From the NCBI GenBank assembly GCA_028751875.1, contig CM054159.1:18043054-18107053 (forward strand): a stretch of 64,000 nt of DNA, written 5' to 3'. Under the pieces are notes generated by a model that was not told the DNA's origin, did not search any database, and saw only the letters and a program-made list of their open reading frames with translations. Positions 30,021-40,220 of the stretch are shown here, in pieces. Within the stretch, counting starts at the first letter, position 1, and each line of letters opens with the position of its first letter. This stretch comes from Rapana venosa (lineage: Eukaryota > Mollusca > Gastropoda > Neogastropoda > Muricidae). Made by a program: the position numbers and the translations under genes.

Positions 30021-32184
30021 ACGGGAAGAAGATGATGATTTCGTACCATTGTTTAATGATACCTAACAAAGATATATGAAGTTATTGCCGGTATCAAGCA
30101 TTTAAAAACAGAAAGTGCTGGTCCAGACAAAATAATGGCGAAATGCTAAAAAAACGCCATCTCAATTGTTATTTCCTTCCTAACTCAACTCTTCAACGAT
30201 GTTTTTGAAAGAGGTGCTTTACCCTTGGAGTGGGCCAAGTCTATAATTATTCCTATTTACAAAAAAGGCGACAGCACTATAACAGACAATTTTCGTGTTG
30301 GAGTAGCCTCACTAGCATCGTCAGCAAAATAGTATACTTATATTTTGAATAAAAGGTTAACTAGATGGGCTAAAGAGAATGAAATTGCTTGAAGAACAAG
30401 CAGGTTTTCGAGCAAATTATAGTACTACTGATCATATATTCACCCTATACTCTATTGTTCAAAAATACTTGCAATCAAATAAAAAACTGTTTGTTGCATT
30501 TGTCGATTTTTGTAAGGCGTTCGATTCTGTTAATCGTAATATCTTATGGACTGTTCTGCGTAAAAATGGAATAAACGGTAAATTATATATGGCACTAAGG
30601 AGTGTATATAAATCAGTATTTCCTTTTTTGTAAACGAATTAGCCGTTGAATTAACAAAAAAAGGAAAACATGGTATTCAGTTTATCTCAGGAGCAATGGA
30701 TGTATTTTTACTACTATTTGCCGATGATATGATTCTCTTGTCTGACACGGTACTAGGTTTACAAAACCAACTAGATATATTAAAGGAAGAGGCAGATCGC
30801 CTAGATTTATCAGTCAATATGGAAAAAAACGAACATCATGATTTTTAGAATGGGTCGACATTTATCAGTGCGTGAAAAATGGTTTTTATGGAAATATGAA
30901 GTGAATGTCGTGACATTCTTATAAGTTACATAGGGATGTCATTTTCAACGAAGGCTAAGTTTGAATGTGCATGGCGTGAATGTTGCAGGAAAAGGTGGAA
31001 GAAATTTGGGACTTACTGTTAATCCACAAATAGAAAAAAATACAAACATATGCTATAAACATTTCTTAAATATGTCCCAATCCATTCGTCAAAATACTGT
31101 ACTATATGGAGAAACGGGAAGATATCCTTTAAAACATCAGAACGTCTGTTAAGTGTATTAAGTACCTGGCTAAAAATACTGAAACTCTCCAGGGTCACGT
31201 TTATGTTGGCGTCTTATGACATGATGGTTTTGGTTATAAAATGGGAGCTGGGTAATGAAGAATTTGGACATATCAAGTTAAAAAAAGTTTTTATACAGAA
31301 CTTGGTTTTGGGAATCGTCGTGGTTGTCTCAGGAAGTAGGTAGCGAGCATGGTTATTCTGAATTGAAGACAGACTCATTGTTCAATTAAACAAAATGGCA
31401 CTCGGACATGGAAAGTAAAGATAAATACTGCTGGTTTTTTTCTTTAGTGTGCTTTCATGCTGAAATAGTATATTCGATAGGCACTGACAAATGGCATCAA
31501 AACTAATTTATGCAAGATTTCGGACTAACGAACACTCGGCTTCAATGCAAACCAAAGATGGTTTCAACCTGAGACGTCCACACAGTTCCCATGCCCTATG
31601 TGTGGTCATATTCTTGATGATTAAGTGCATTTCCTGTTTCATTGTCAATCATATGTTTCCATACGTGAAAACTGTGGTGTTCTCAATCTAGAAGTTTATT
31701 GCTGAAGCACTGAAATTAAGACAATTACAGCTAAGTTCCAATTAGCTTAACATTTGTGACTAAACTAAAGTAACATTTATATTATGTAAACTCCAGCATT
31801 TTGTGAAACACCTAAAGAAACATTTATAATTACGCTGTAGTCTCCAGCAAGAATATTTTTTTGAAAATTTCACATACACTATGTATGGATGGTCTAATAT
31901 AGCATTCTAGATGTTCTTTTCTTATTTTAGTATTGCTTATTGGTTCCTATGTTGTCCTTGTTATTACTTTGTGTTCATTTTGAAACTGAGTTTACGTCAG
32001 AGCTTAAAGTTCGTATTTCTTATAGAAAGCTATTGTTTGGTTTTTTGGTTTTCATTACGTAAATGGATCATTGATTTTCTTGTATTTATTTGTATTTACA
32101 AAAGAAAGTCGTGTATAAACCCCCTTGTCAACTAGGCCACTTTGTGGCAATGGACAATAAATTGGTCTCAAAGCGGTCAAGCGT

Positions 32185-32190
<6 letters not shown>
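30021..32190 (+). mobile_element. Unclassified non-LTR RT with Cys/His C-terminus
   Basis: 5'-truncated LINE. RT fingers are at 30080-30350 in broken frames (LPWEWAKS-like, TDNF). The clearest block is EEQAGFRANYSTTDHIFTLYSIVQKYL...LFVAFVDFCKAFDSVNRN (motif A, 30395-30540). Motif B is deleted near 30633. Motif C is intact, LLFADDMILL, with FADD at 30717-30728. Thumb and C-terminal pieces follow (30960-31150, NTVLYGETGRYPL). A C-P-M-C-G...H-F-L-F-H-C cluster at about 31590-31650 looks like a C-terminal zinc-binding motif. The apparent 3'UTR runs to 32190 and ends just before a TC tract. Family not assigned. Confidence 0.65.

Positions 32191-32266
<76 letters not shown>
32191..32266. repeat. 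(TC)n microsatellite
   Basis: About 38 TC units with few interruptions. It follows the presumed 3' end of the preceding LINE. Confidence 0.95.
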
Positions 32267-32271
<5 letters not shown>

Positions 32272-32675
32272 CCTCCTATCTCTCTCTCTCTCATGTTTGC
32301 ATTCTCTCTGACACTTTTTTTCTGGAAAATGTTGTTCAACCAATGTGACTCGAAGAAGCATTATGTATATATGTGTAAATGCCAACAAACTACTTTTGTC
32401 ATATCATGATTCCTTCAAGCTTCATAAAGTTAATATGTTATAATAATTATCAAAATTTTTTTGTTTATGATGATGGTGGTGATGATGGTGATGATGATGA
32501 TAGAGGTGATGACAACGATGATGATAGTGGTGATGTTTATTGTGATAATTATGATTCACTTTGCTTATCTTTTGTCTGTTTACTTTTTTCTTTCTTTCTT
32601 TCTTTCTTTTCGAGGGTTGGATGTTTAAAAAAAAAGTCTTGTACTTATTCTATTACCCTCAGAAAATAAAATTTC
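32267..32675. other. No gene; (GAT)n and (TTTC)n
   Basis: GAT/GGT triplets at 32468-32535 and TTTC units at 32586-32609, separated by unique AT-rich sequence. Confidence 0.6.
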
Positions 32676-32961
32676 GTTATCGTTATTGTCTTCACCTGTA
32701 CACTCCTTCACGTTCCCTTCGCTCTGCTGCAGATACCTTGTGCCTACGAATACCTAGATTCAACCAGTCCACCGTTGGCCGTCGCTCTTTCTCTATTTTT
32801 GGGTCCATCGACCTGGAATGAGCTCCCTCTCTCTCTTCGCCAGAGGTCTAGATACGACATTTCTATTTAAAACCTAAGATTTCCCCGTCCTGTTTCATAT
32901 CAGAACTGTCTGACCTTCACTAACCTATGTCCTATCACCCTGCTAAAGTGTATGACGTGCA

Positions 32962-33009
<48 letters not shown>

Positions 33010-33050
33010 TGTGTGTGTGTGTTTTGTGTGTGGTGTGTTTTTTGTTGGTG

Positions 33051-33106
<56 letters not shown>

Positions 33107-33312
33107 CTTGCTTTCGAAAAACATTTGAATATTGACATTTTATTTAATATATTTTGGTCTTCAGCATGACATGTTTGTAATATCTGTTTGTTTAAACTAT
33201 TGATTATTTATCATTGATTGCATGACTGTAAAAGATTAGGTTGAATGCATTGCGCTTTGATTTGTCTTTGCAAGATATAGCGCTATATAAATTCCATTTA
33301 TTATTTATCATT

Positions 33313-33405
<93 letters not shown>
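32676..33405 (+). mobile_element. L2/CR1-like LINE copy H (3' end only)
   Basis: Begins inside the C-terminal domain (HLYTPSRSLRSAADTLCLRIPRFNQSTVGRRSFSIFG; the last block reads GPSTWNELPLSL in the next frame) at 32676-32865. The 3'UTR contains a (GTGC)n tract at 32960-33010 and a (GT)n tract at 33050-33102. The tail has 'gcgctttgatttgtctttgc', 'tatagcgctatataaattcc', then (ATC)n-(ATT)n at 33314-33404. The organisation is identical to copies G, F and K. Confidence 0.85.
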
Positions 33406-33406
<1 letters not shown>

Positions 33407-33499
33407 TTCACATTTAGTGATTTTAGATGGGAAAAGATCTTCTAAACAAGAGAATGCAAACAATAACTGAAAATTGTCAGATAACAGTACTGAATAAAA

Positions 33500-34372
33500 A
33501 CTAACTTTAAAATACTACCACAGAAGGAGTCATCGTGAAGATCAAAAAAAAAGGAGCCCTGAACAATTGTAACAACTGGAGAGGAATCACTCTGCTATCT
33601 GTTCCCAGCAAGATTCTGGCAAAGATCATCATCAGACGAATCTCAGAGGCAGTGGACCAACAACTCAGAAAGGAACAGGCAGGTTTTCGACCAGGAAGAA
33701 GATGCATAGACCAGATCTTCACCCTGCGCAACATCATCGAACAGTGCATGGAATGGCAGAGACAGCTGTATATCAACTTCGTAGATTTTGAAAAAGCCTT
33801 TGACAGCATTCATCGAGAAAGTGTATGGCGCATACTCCGAGCATATGGAATTCCACAGGAGTTTATCCAAGTCATTAAGAGCTTCTCAACAACTTCACGT
33901 GCAGAGTAGGAAACAGCAAAACCAGTTTCAGTGTACAAACCGGCGTCAGACAAGGCTGCCCCATGTCAGCACTACTCTTCAACCTGACAATTGATTGGGT
34001 GATGAGACAGACAACAGCTGACCAGTCACGGGGCATCAGATGGACCCCCTTCTCAACGCTTGAAGACCTAGATTTTGCCGACGATCTGGTACTGCTCTCA
34101 CATACCCACCATCACATTCAAGAGAAGACATCCCGTCTCAGCACTTTCGCACAGCAAGTAGGCCTGAAAATCAGCCAGAAGAAGACAGAGGTGATGACAC
34201 TGAACGTTCAGAACCCCTCACCGGTCACAGTGAATGGAGAAGATTTACCAACAACTGAAGAGTTCACGTACCTCGGGAGCACTGTTAGGCATGACGGCGG
34301 AGGAGGCAGCGACATCAATAACCGGATTAGCAAAGCAAGAAATGCTTACAGAAATCTTAACAATGTGTGGTA
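33500..34372 (+). mobile_element. RTE-like LINE, family c, RT region
   Basis: 5'-truncated, starting at the RT fingers. The first frame (33535-33909) has KGALNNCNNWRGITLLSVPSKILAKI, EQAGFRPGRRCIDQIFTLRNIIEQ and INFVDFEKAFDSIHRESVW (motif A). A frameshift leads to the RQGC-MSALLFNLTIDWVM block. The second frame (33963-34373) has LDFADDLVLLSH with intact FADD at 34074-34085, LKISQKKTEVM and EEFTYLGSTVRHDGGG. The family's own thumb/C-terminus is missing. At about 34373 the sequence switches to the 3' end of RTE family b. Confidence 0.8.
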
Positions 34373-34705
34373 ATCGTCCACACTACCAACAACGAAGACC
34401 TACAAACCATCACCCAACAAGTAAAGCACTACGAAAACCTGCTGCTCAGATGGTACGGACATGTGACTAGATCAGATGGGCTGTCCAAAACCATACTGCA
34501 GGAAACAGTGCATGGGAAGAGAAGGCGAGGCAGACAGATGAAGAAATGGGCAGACAACATCACTGAATGGACAAGGAAGAACTTCTCCACAACCCAGGTA
34601 CTTGCACACAACCGCCACAAATGGAGCTAGCTGGTGCAACGTTCGTCACTGCAGTGCCCCTACGACCCCGGAGGGGGTTATGGGAGCAGATGAGATGAGA
34701 TGATA
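34373..34705 (+). mobile_element. RTE family b 3' end fused to family c
   Basis: From about 34376 ('cactaccaacaacgaag') to 34705 the sequence matches the minus strand of 18225-17873 closely: NEDLQTITQQVKHYENLL, RWYGHVTRSDGLSKTILQ, KRRRGRQMKKWADNITEWT, the VQRSSLQCPYDPGGGYGSR block and the (ATGAG)n end. Relative to that copy, 21 bases are missing at about 34443 (the TTVKKRK codons). The junction in the palm-to-thumb region makes a chimeric LINE, by template switching during reverse transcription or by a later recombination. Confidence 0.75.
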
Positions 34706-34800
34706 AACGTGAAAGAATGGATGAAACAGTAGGTGAAGTAATTTGTTTGTCCTGACGTTTTATGATTTTATTATTTTAATTCTTAAAACATTCTTTTTTT

Positions 34801-34865
<65 letters not shown>

Positions 34866-35110
34866 TTGAGCGCGCACGCGCGCAGGCGTATATGAGTATG
34901 TGTGTGCGTGTATATGTATATGTGTGTAATTTGTATTTTTCAATGTATTATCTTATCGATTTTCCTCTTTTTACTGGTTTAATTTAATGGTAAAGGATGC
35001 AATAATGTAGTATTTCAGTATAATCATTAAGAAGTTTGTTCTTAGATAGATGGCTTGATGAAAAAAAGCAAATGCATTGCTTATTCAATGTACCATCTGG
35101 AAACAAAAAT
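34706..35110. other. No gene; (GT)n at 34804-34862
   Basis: AT-rich flank with a clean GT microsatellite of about 29 units followed by GC/CG-rich dinucleotides. Confidence 0.7.
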
Positions 35111-35130
35111 TTGACTTGACTTGACTTGAC
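35111..35130 (+). repeat. (TTGAC)4, LINE tail
   Basis: Four TTGAC pentamers after an AT-rich leader, like the terminus of the LINE at 4245-7054. The upstream sequence does not obviously encode protein, so this may be a very short 5'-truncated copy. Confidence 0.5.
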
Positions 35131-35174
35131 TCTCTCACACACACAGTCACACACACCTAAATCAAGTCGAAATG

Positions 35175-35285
35175 CTTTAATAATAATAATAGTAATAATA
35201 ATAATACGACTACTACTAATAATAAATGGAATTTTTATAGCGCTGTATCTTGCACAGGCAAATCAAAGCGCTTACCAAAACTATC
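35175..35285 (-). repeat. L2-like/SINE 3' tail
   Basis: A (TAA)n-rich start, then aatggaatttttatagcgct, tgcacaggcaaatcaaagcg in the minus-strand tail orientation. No coding part follows, so this is either a severely truncated L2-like copy or a SINE remnant. Confidence 0.7.
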
Positions 35286-35968
35286 AGAAATACGGGGCGG
35301 GGACGGAGAGGGAGGGGGGGGGAGGGCTATTCCTATCTTCAAAAGTGACCAATTACCGTCAAGTTCTTTTTCACTCTTGGCTTCACAGTTTCCCCGCCAA
35401 TCACAAACTCTTTTTTCCCCTGTTTTTGATCTTAACAGATTCATCAGCCACGGCACGCGGTACTGAAATAATGGACACACAAAGAGGACTAGAACACTCG
35501 ACCATCAGACGATACTGCAGCTCTGACACTGCGATAGGAAGGCATGTAGGTAATGCTATCATGGAAGAGGAGGAGGAGGAGGAGGAGGAACACAAGCATC
35601 CACTCACTCTCTTGCAAAGCTTGATGGAATGATTCTTTTCTTTTATTTCGTTTAAAGCCAAGCGGATGGCCCGTATTACTGATTACACATGCCAAGTACA
35701 ACAGCCTTAACAAGGAAAGGGGGTGGATGAGGGGGGAGGGGAGTAGTGCTGGTAACAAGACCATGATACCGTTTGTCTGAATGGTTTTTCTTCCGATAGG
35801 GACGAACCGTCATAAGCCTCACTACTTACTTCAAAAATTACTTCTTGGAATTGAAAAAACGGTCAAAACTGCAATGAAAGCAAGCACCACCACCCCTTTA
35901 TCAATGAAAGACACTGGGTCCCAAAACTGTCATTAATATGCTGCTTCTCTCTCTCTCTCACTCTCTCT

Positions 35969-36047
<79 letters not shown>

Positions 36048-36429
36048 CCAGCTAGTTTCAGAATAAACCAAGCCAAAAAAAAATCCTTTCACTTTCGATG
36101 CTTGACGACGCTTTCTCTTTCTTCATTTATCTCTCTTTCACTCTCTATTCATTGGAATTTTCAGACTTTAGTCTCTCTCTCACGCACACATCTTCTCGAT
36201 GGTTATGAGTGGTGATGATGACTATCCCGAAAAAATGATGACAACAACAGAACCCGTTTCTTTCACCCCTCCCCACCCCCAGTAGTTCTGTTAGTAACCC
36301 TGGATCCACCCTGAAGGTCTACTCCTCCATCCTCCTCCGCAGCATCGCTCGCTGCGCTCACCAAACCAGGCTTTGGGAGGGAAAGACAGAAACAGCATAC
36401 ACCAAACAAAAAAAGCTGATTGATTGATT
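35286..36429. other. No gene recognised; CT-rich tracts
   Basis: The 168-codon plus frame 35126-35632 starts in the tail and has no domain. It contains a GAG-repeat-coded Glu run at 35563-35590. TC-rich repeats at 35946-36048. A GATT repeat is at 36417-36432. Confidence 0.45.
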
Positions 36430-37687
36430 GATTGCAAACTGTTTCACAGTCGTCCCCTATATAAGGAAGTAGGAGTTCTACCTTTAAATGAATGTGGACA
36501 ACTTGCTATGGCCAAATGTGTTCTAAGAAGTACTACAAATGACAGCAACGTTGAAAATAAAGTCCAGATAAAGTCTGATATTCACTTTCCAAAAAGAGCA
36601 ATATCTATCTGCTCGCTTGCTACAATTAGTATTACACTTCTACTCTTTTTCAACATTCAGAACTTAATCCAAATGAATTAGCAAAATCAGAAGTACAGTC
36701 AACTCCCTACCCACCTTGGGAACTTTTCAAAGCTCATTTTGATATCAATTATTCTTCTGTAAGAAAAGCTGAAAATGTTAACATTTTTTACATCGTTAGT
36801 AAAAGAACATCTTTAAACTAGTTATCCTGATCATCTCAAAATCTATACTGATGGGTCCGTTTAAATTTCTAATGAGGCTGGTGCGGCTTTCGTTTTTTCC
36901 TCATTGAAAGTAGAACGAGCTGTCAACCTGGGAAAAAATAAATCTATATTTACAGCTGAGTTAACTGCTATACTGTTGGCACTGTACTATGTACTTGACT
37001 TTCCAAAAGACATACTCAATATACTTATGTGTGTTAAATCGAAATCGGTTTTACATGCTTTAAAACAATTCTACTTGTAGAGTAAGAAAAGATCTTATTA
37101 TTGAAATCAGGCATCTAGTACAGTTTTTGATTTTAAGAGGTAGTACTGTTACTTTCTGTTGGGTTCCCTCACACACTGGTATATATTTTAATGAAAAAGT
37201 TGACAGCCTTGCAAAATATGGAGCGAGGTATAAACATGGTTCTTGTGAAATAAATGTTGCCTTATTTCTGCTTGCTTGCTACAAAATTCTTGCTGGAAGC
37301 ATTTCAGAAAGAAGTTAAATGATTCTGGCAATAGCTGTACAAGCAATGTGATTAATTTTCAAAATGTTTTCATTTCTAACAAAATCTGTGGTTGGTATAA
37401 TCGCAGAAATATGTTATCCCTCATGTACAGGTTTAAGCTAAATGCTTTCAGGACAAAATACAAGAAAGATATAAAACGTATATGTGGGGAGAAGATTTCC
37501 AATAGTCATATTATTTTTTATTGTGGACATTTAAAAGCATTTTTACCTGCTGTACCAAGTTTGTCACTGGATCAGATTCTGTCTGAACCATCGTTACTGT
37601 TGGACATTGTGTTAGGGTTGATAAAAAGTCCGATAACTCAGTTTTTGTAGTATGTTAAAGTTGGTTTTTAATCAGTACTGTTATCAA
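36430..37687 (+). mobile_element. RNase H-bearing LINE, copy 1 (3' part)
   Basis: 5'-truncated upstream of the RNase H domain. RNase HI motifs in order: KIYTDGS (about 36840-36860, first catalytic Asp), FTAELTAILLAL (36950-36985, Glu), a degraded SKSVLHALK strand (37035-37065) and TFCWVPSHTGIYFNEKVDSLAK (37150-37215, His and last Asp). The C-terminal region is a frame of 124 codons at 37276-37650 (RFKLNAFRTKYKKDIKRICGEKISNSHIIFYC). RT is absent. It aligns with the minus-strand copy at 54640-58440. A C-terminal RNase H after RT suggests the I/Nimb-like group. The 3' end is joined directly to L2-like copy G. Confidence 0.75.
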
Positions 37688-38145
37688 ACCACTGTTGGCC
37701 GTCGCTCCTTCTCTGTTTCTGGTCCATCCACCTGGAATGACCTCCCTCTTTCACTTCGCCAAAAGCCTTCACTTGATACCTTCAAATCCAGCCTCAAAAT
37801 ACACTTATTTCCTACCTGAGAATTTCCCCCCCAAATATCTGTCCCTAATTTTCAACAGCATCTTTCACCTTCTAAGTGTTGTTCCGAGTGTGTGTGTGTG
37901 TGTGTGTGTGTGTTGTGTGTGTGTGTTGTGTGGTGTGTGTGTGGTGTGTGTGTGCGTGTGTGCGTGTGTGTGCGTGCATGCGTGCATACGTGCGCGCGCA
38001 TGGTTTTGAAATTTGTTGTTCATAATGTTTAAGGAGAGTTGCATGCCTGTAAATGATTGAGTGCAAGCGCTTCGATTTGTTTTGTTTTTTTACAAGATTC
38101 AGTGCTATATAAATTCCATATATTATTATTATTCTTATTATTTTT
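37688..38145 (+). mobile_element. L2/CR1-like LINE copy G (3' end only)
   Basis: Begins at the TVGRRSFSVSGPSTWNDLPLSLRQKPSLDTF block. The frame ends with SSLKIHLFPT and a stop near 37818. 3'UTR with GT/GC tract at 37890-37998. The intact sequence aaggagagttgcatgcctgtaaatg is at 38031-38055, which is the unoccupied version of the RTE target in copy F. The tail (caagcgcttcgatttg, cagtgctatataaattcc, (ATT)n) ends at 38145. Confidence 0.85.
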
Positions 38146-38764
38146 CAGTTATCGTTTGCTTTTTCTTGTTAGATTTTTTCCTGTCTAAAATCACTTAATG
38201 TGAATAGATGTTAAACTGAATATATCACACTCACACACACACACGCGCGCGCGCGCGCGCACGCACGCACACACACACATAAACACCCACAGGAGCACAC
38301 ACACACACAAACACGTTTTTCCTCCATTCAATGCCCCTCTTCCCCCCCTCCCACCACTACCATCCCCCCCCCCCCCCCACCCCCCAACCACTCGTCCAGT
38401 ACTGGTAGAGTTGGTTTGTTTTTTAAACCCACTTAAGTTAGGAACTAATTGCAACAGTAAAGTTTTTGCCAATGGTTAGTGTTTATAGTAATAGACAAAT
38501 ATGAGAAGTTGAGAAAGGTCACGCAATGCGTTTGTTTATATTTTAGACAAATATATGTCATGGCGTTTCTATTTTTAGAACTCCACCACTGTCACCCCAG
38601 ATATAGCCGTGTAAGCTTTGTTAGGTCTTCTTGTGATTTATTTTTAAAAAAGCATCACTTTGCTTCATGAATGTGAAAATGCGCATATAGAGACAATAAA
38701 ATATCAAAATAATATGCCATAATATGCTTCCAAACAGTGTTGAAACATCCGAATTCAAACATTC
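38146..38764. other. No gene; CA/CG and C tracts
   Basis: CA-CG tract at 38227-38310 and a C run at 38362-38378. Otherwise AT-rich without recognised features. Confidence 0.5.
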
Positions 38765-39014
38765 TACTCTTAGCCGTTGCTCTCTTTTAAAAAATATTTC
38801 TCTTACATCCATTTGGGATGATCTCTCTCTGTCACTTTGCCAAAAGCCTACATTTGATACTTTCAAATCCAGCCTCAAAACACATTTATTTCCGACTTAG
38901 GATCTTCCCCTATAGTTAAACCTCTTACACGTTCCTACTTTCAATAGACATCTCCATCACCCCACCTAAGCGAGTGTGTGTATGTATATGTGCGTGCGTG
39001 CGTGCTTGAGCGTG

Positions 39015-39045
<31 letters not shown>

Positions 39046-39225
39046 TGTTGTGTGTGTGGTGTTGTGTGTGTGTGATTGTGGGAGTCCTAAATTTAAAGTC
39101 TGTTGTTTGGGAGAGGGGGGGGGGGGGGGGGGGGGGGGTGAACGTAATATGTCCCAATGAATGCAAGTGTAGGATGTTTTTTTGCTTTAAAGTTCAGCGC
39201 TAAAAAACTCAATGCATTATTGATT
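38765..39225 (+). mobile_element. L2/CR1-like LINE copy K (3' end only)
   Basis: Starts within the C-terminus (WDDLSLSLCQKPTFDTFKSSLKTHLFPT, 38813-38898). The 3'UTR has a GT tract at 39012-39075 and a G run at 39116-39138. A decayed tail 'ttcagcgctaaaaaactcaatgc' is near 39190-39215. Same layout as copies G, H and F. Confidence 0.8.
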
Positions 39226-39870
39226 ATCAAAAAAACTACATTTTAGCTCAAAATGCAAGACAAGTTAAGGGGGTTTGGGTTTTTCACGCATGCACTCACC
39301 CGCAATAAGTGAATGTTATTTTTAGGTCTTGCATGAAATGCAGACATGAGATCTTATGGCTCCAACGTCGCACGGGGTTTTCCTTTGTCCCCCCTTTTCC
39401 CTGACGTTGTCAAGGAATTGTTGAAAGTCTTGGGGACTTTGGTGCAATACTATATTCAAAAACATCAACTTGAAATGCCCTGAAAGCTTGACCCTCCCTT
39501 TCCTGTCAATGTGATGTCAATGGCATGGGTGCAAAGTCACTTCCCCAACCGCTGAAGCCCAGTTCCCCCTTAGTGCCTATTTTTTTTGTGGGGATTTTAC
39601 GTTCTTTTTTCCCCCTGTTCTCCTAATGCAGGAGGAGGTGGCTTTTGGGGGGGAGGGGGGGGGGGGGGGGGGGGGGTCGGCACAGCACCTTGCTGGGGTT
39701 TTTAATGGTGGTAGGGGGGTAGTGCACATTTTTTCGAATTGGGGCGCTTTTCTGGGGTGTCGAGCTTTGGTGGGGAAAAACCAGGGTTCTGCTTTTGCTG
39801 AAAAAAGATAGGGGTTTTGAGTGACAAAAAAAAGTTTTGGAGCAATGAAAATAAGGGGAAACGTGGGGGG
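39226..39870. other. No gene recognised
   Basis: Homopolymer-rich sequence including a 27-base G-rich run at 39650-39676. Minus-strand Pro/Thr-rich frames at 39577-40042 derive from the G-run and the following minisatellite. Confidence 0.4.
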
Positions 39871-40220
39871 TCGGGTGATCACTGAAAAACAGTGTGTGGG
39901 CAAATGATGTGGGGGCCGGGTTTGAGGGTTTTAATGTGTGGGGCCAAAAAAAACAGGTGAGTGTTAATGGTGATGGCCAAACAGTGGATGGGTTAAATGT
40001 GTGATGCCAAAACAGTGTGAGGGGTTTAATGTTTGTGGCCAAAAAAACGTGTGATGTTTAAGATTTTTGCCCAAAACAGTGGATGGGTTAATGATGTGAT
40101 GACCAAAAAAACTATGTGATGCGTTAATGATGTGGGGCCCAAAACAGTGTGAGGGGCTAATATGTGAGGGCCAAAACCAACAAACAGTGTGTTTGGGTTT
40201 AAATATGTGATGCCAAACCA
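39871..40220. repeat. Minisatellite, about 32-bp unit, left block
   Basis: Imperfect tandem copies of a unit like 'aacagtgtgatgggttaatg' plus 'atgtgatggccaa', roughly 32 bases, about ten units. Units vary by indels and A/G-run changes. The array resumes at 42174 and again at 44085 after two LINE insertions. Confidence 0.8.

Noticed and set aside
33535..33909. Host gene encoding an RT-like protein
   Set aside because: It contains a telomerase-unrelated LINE RT block, but is frameshifted before motif B and embedded in an RTE remnant.
35126..35632. 168-codon open frame
   Set aside because: It starts in a retroelement tail, crosses a GAG repeat and shows no domain or codon signature.
39871..40220. 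CRISPR-like array of regularly spaced repeats
   Set aside because: The roughly 32-bp units are directly abutting and variable with no unique spacers, in a eukaryotic setting; it is a minisatellite.
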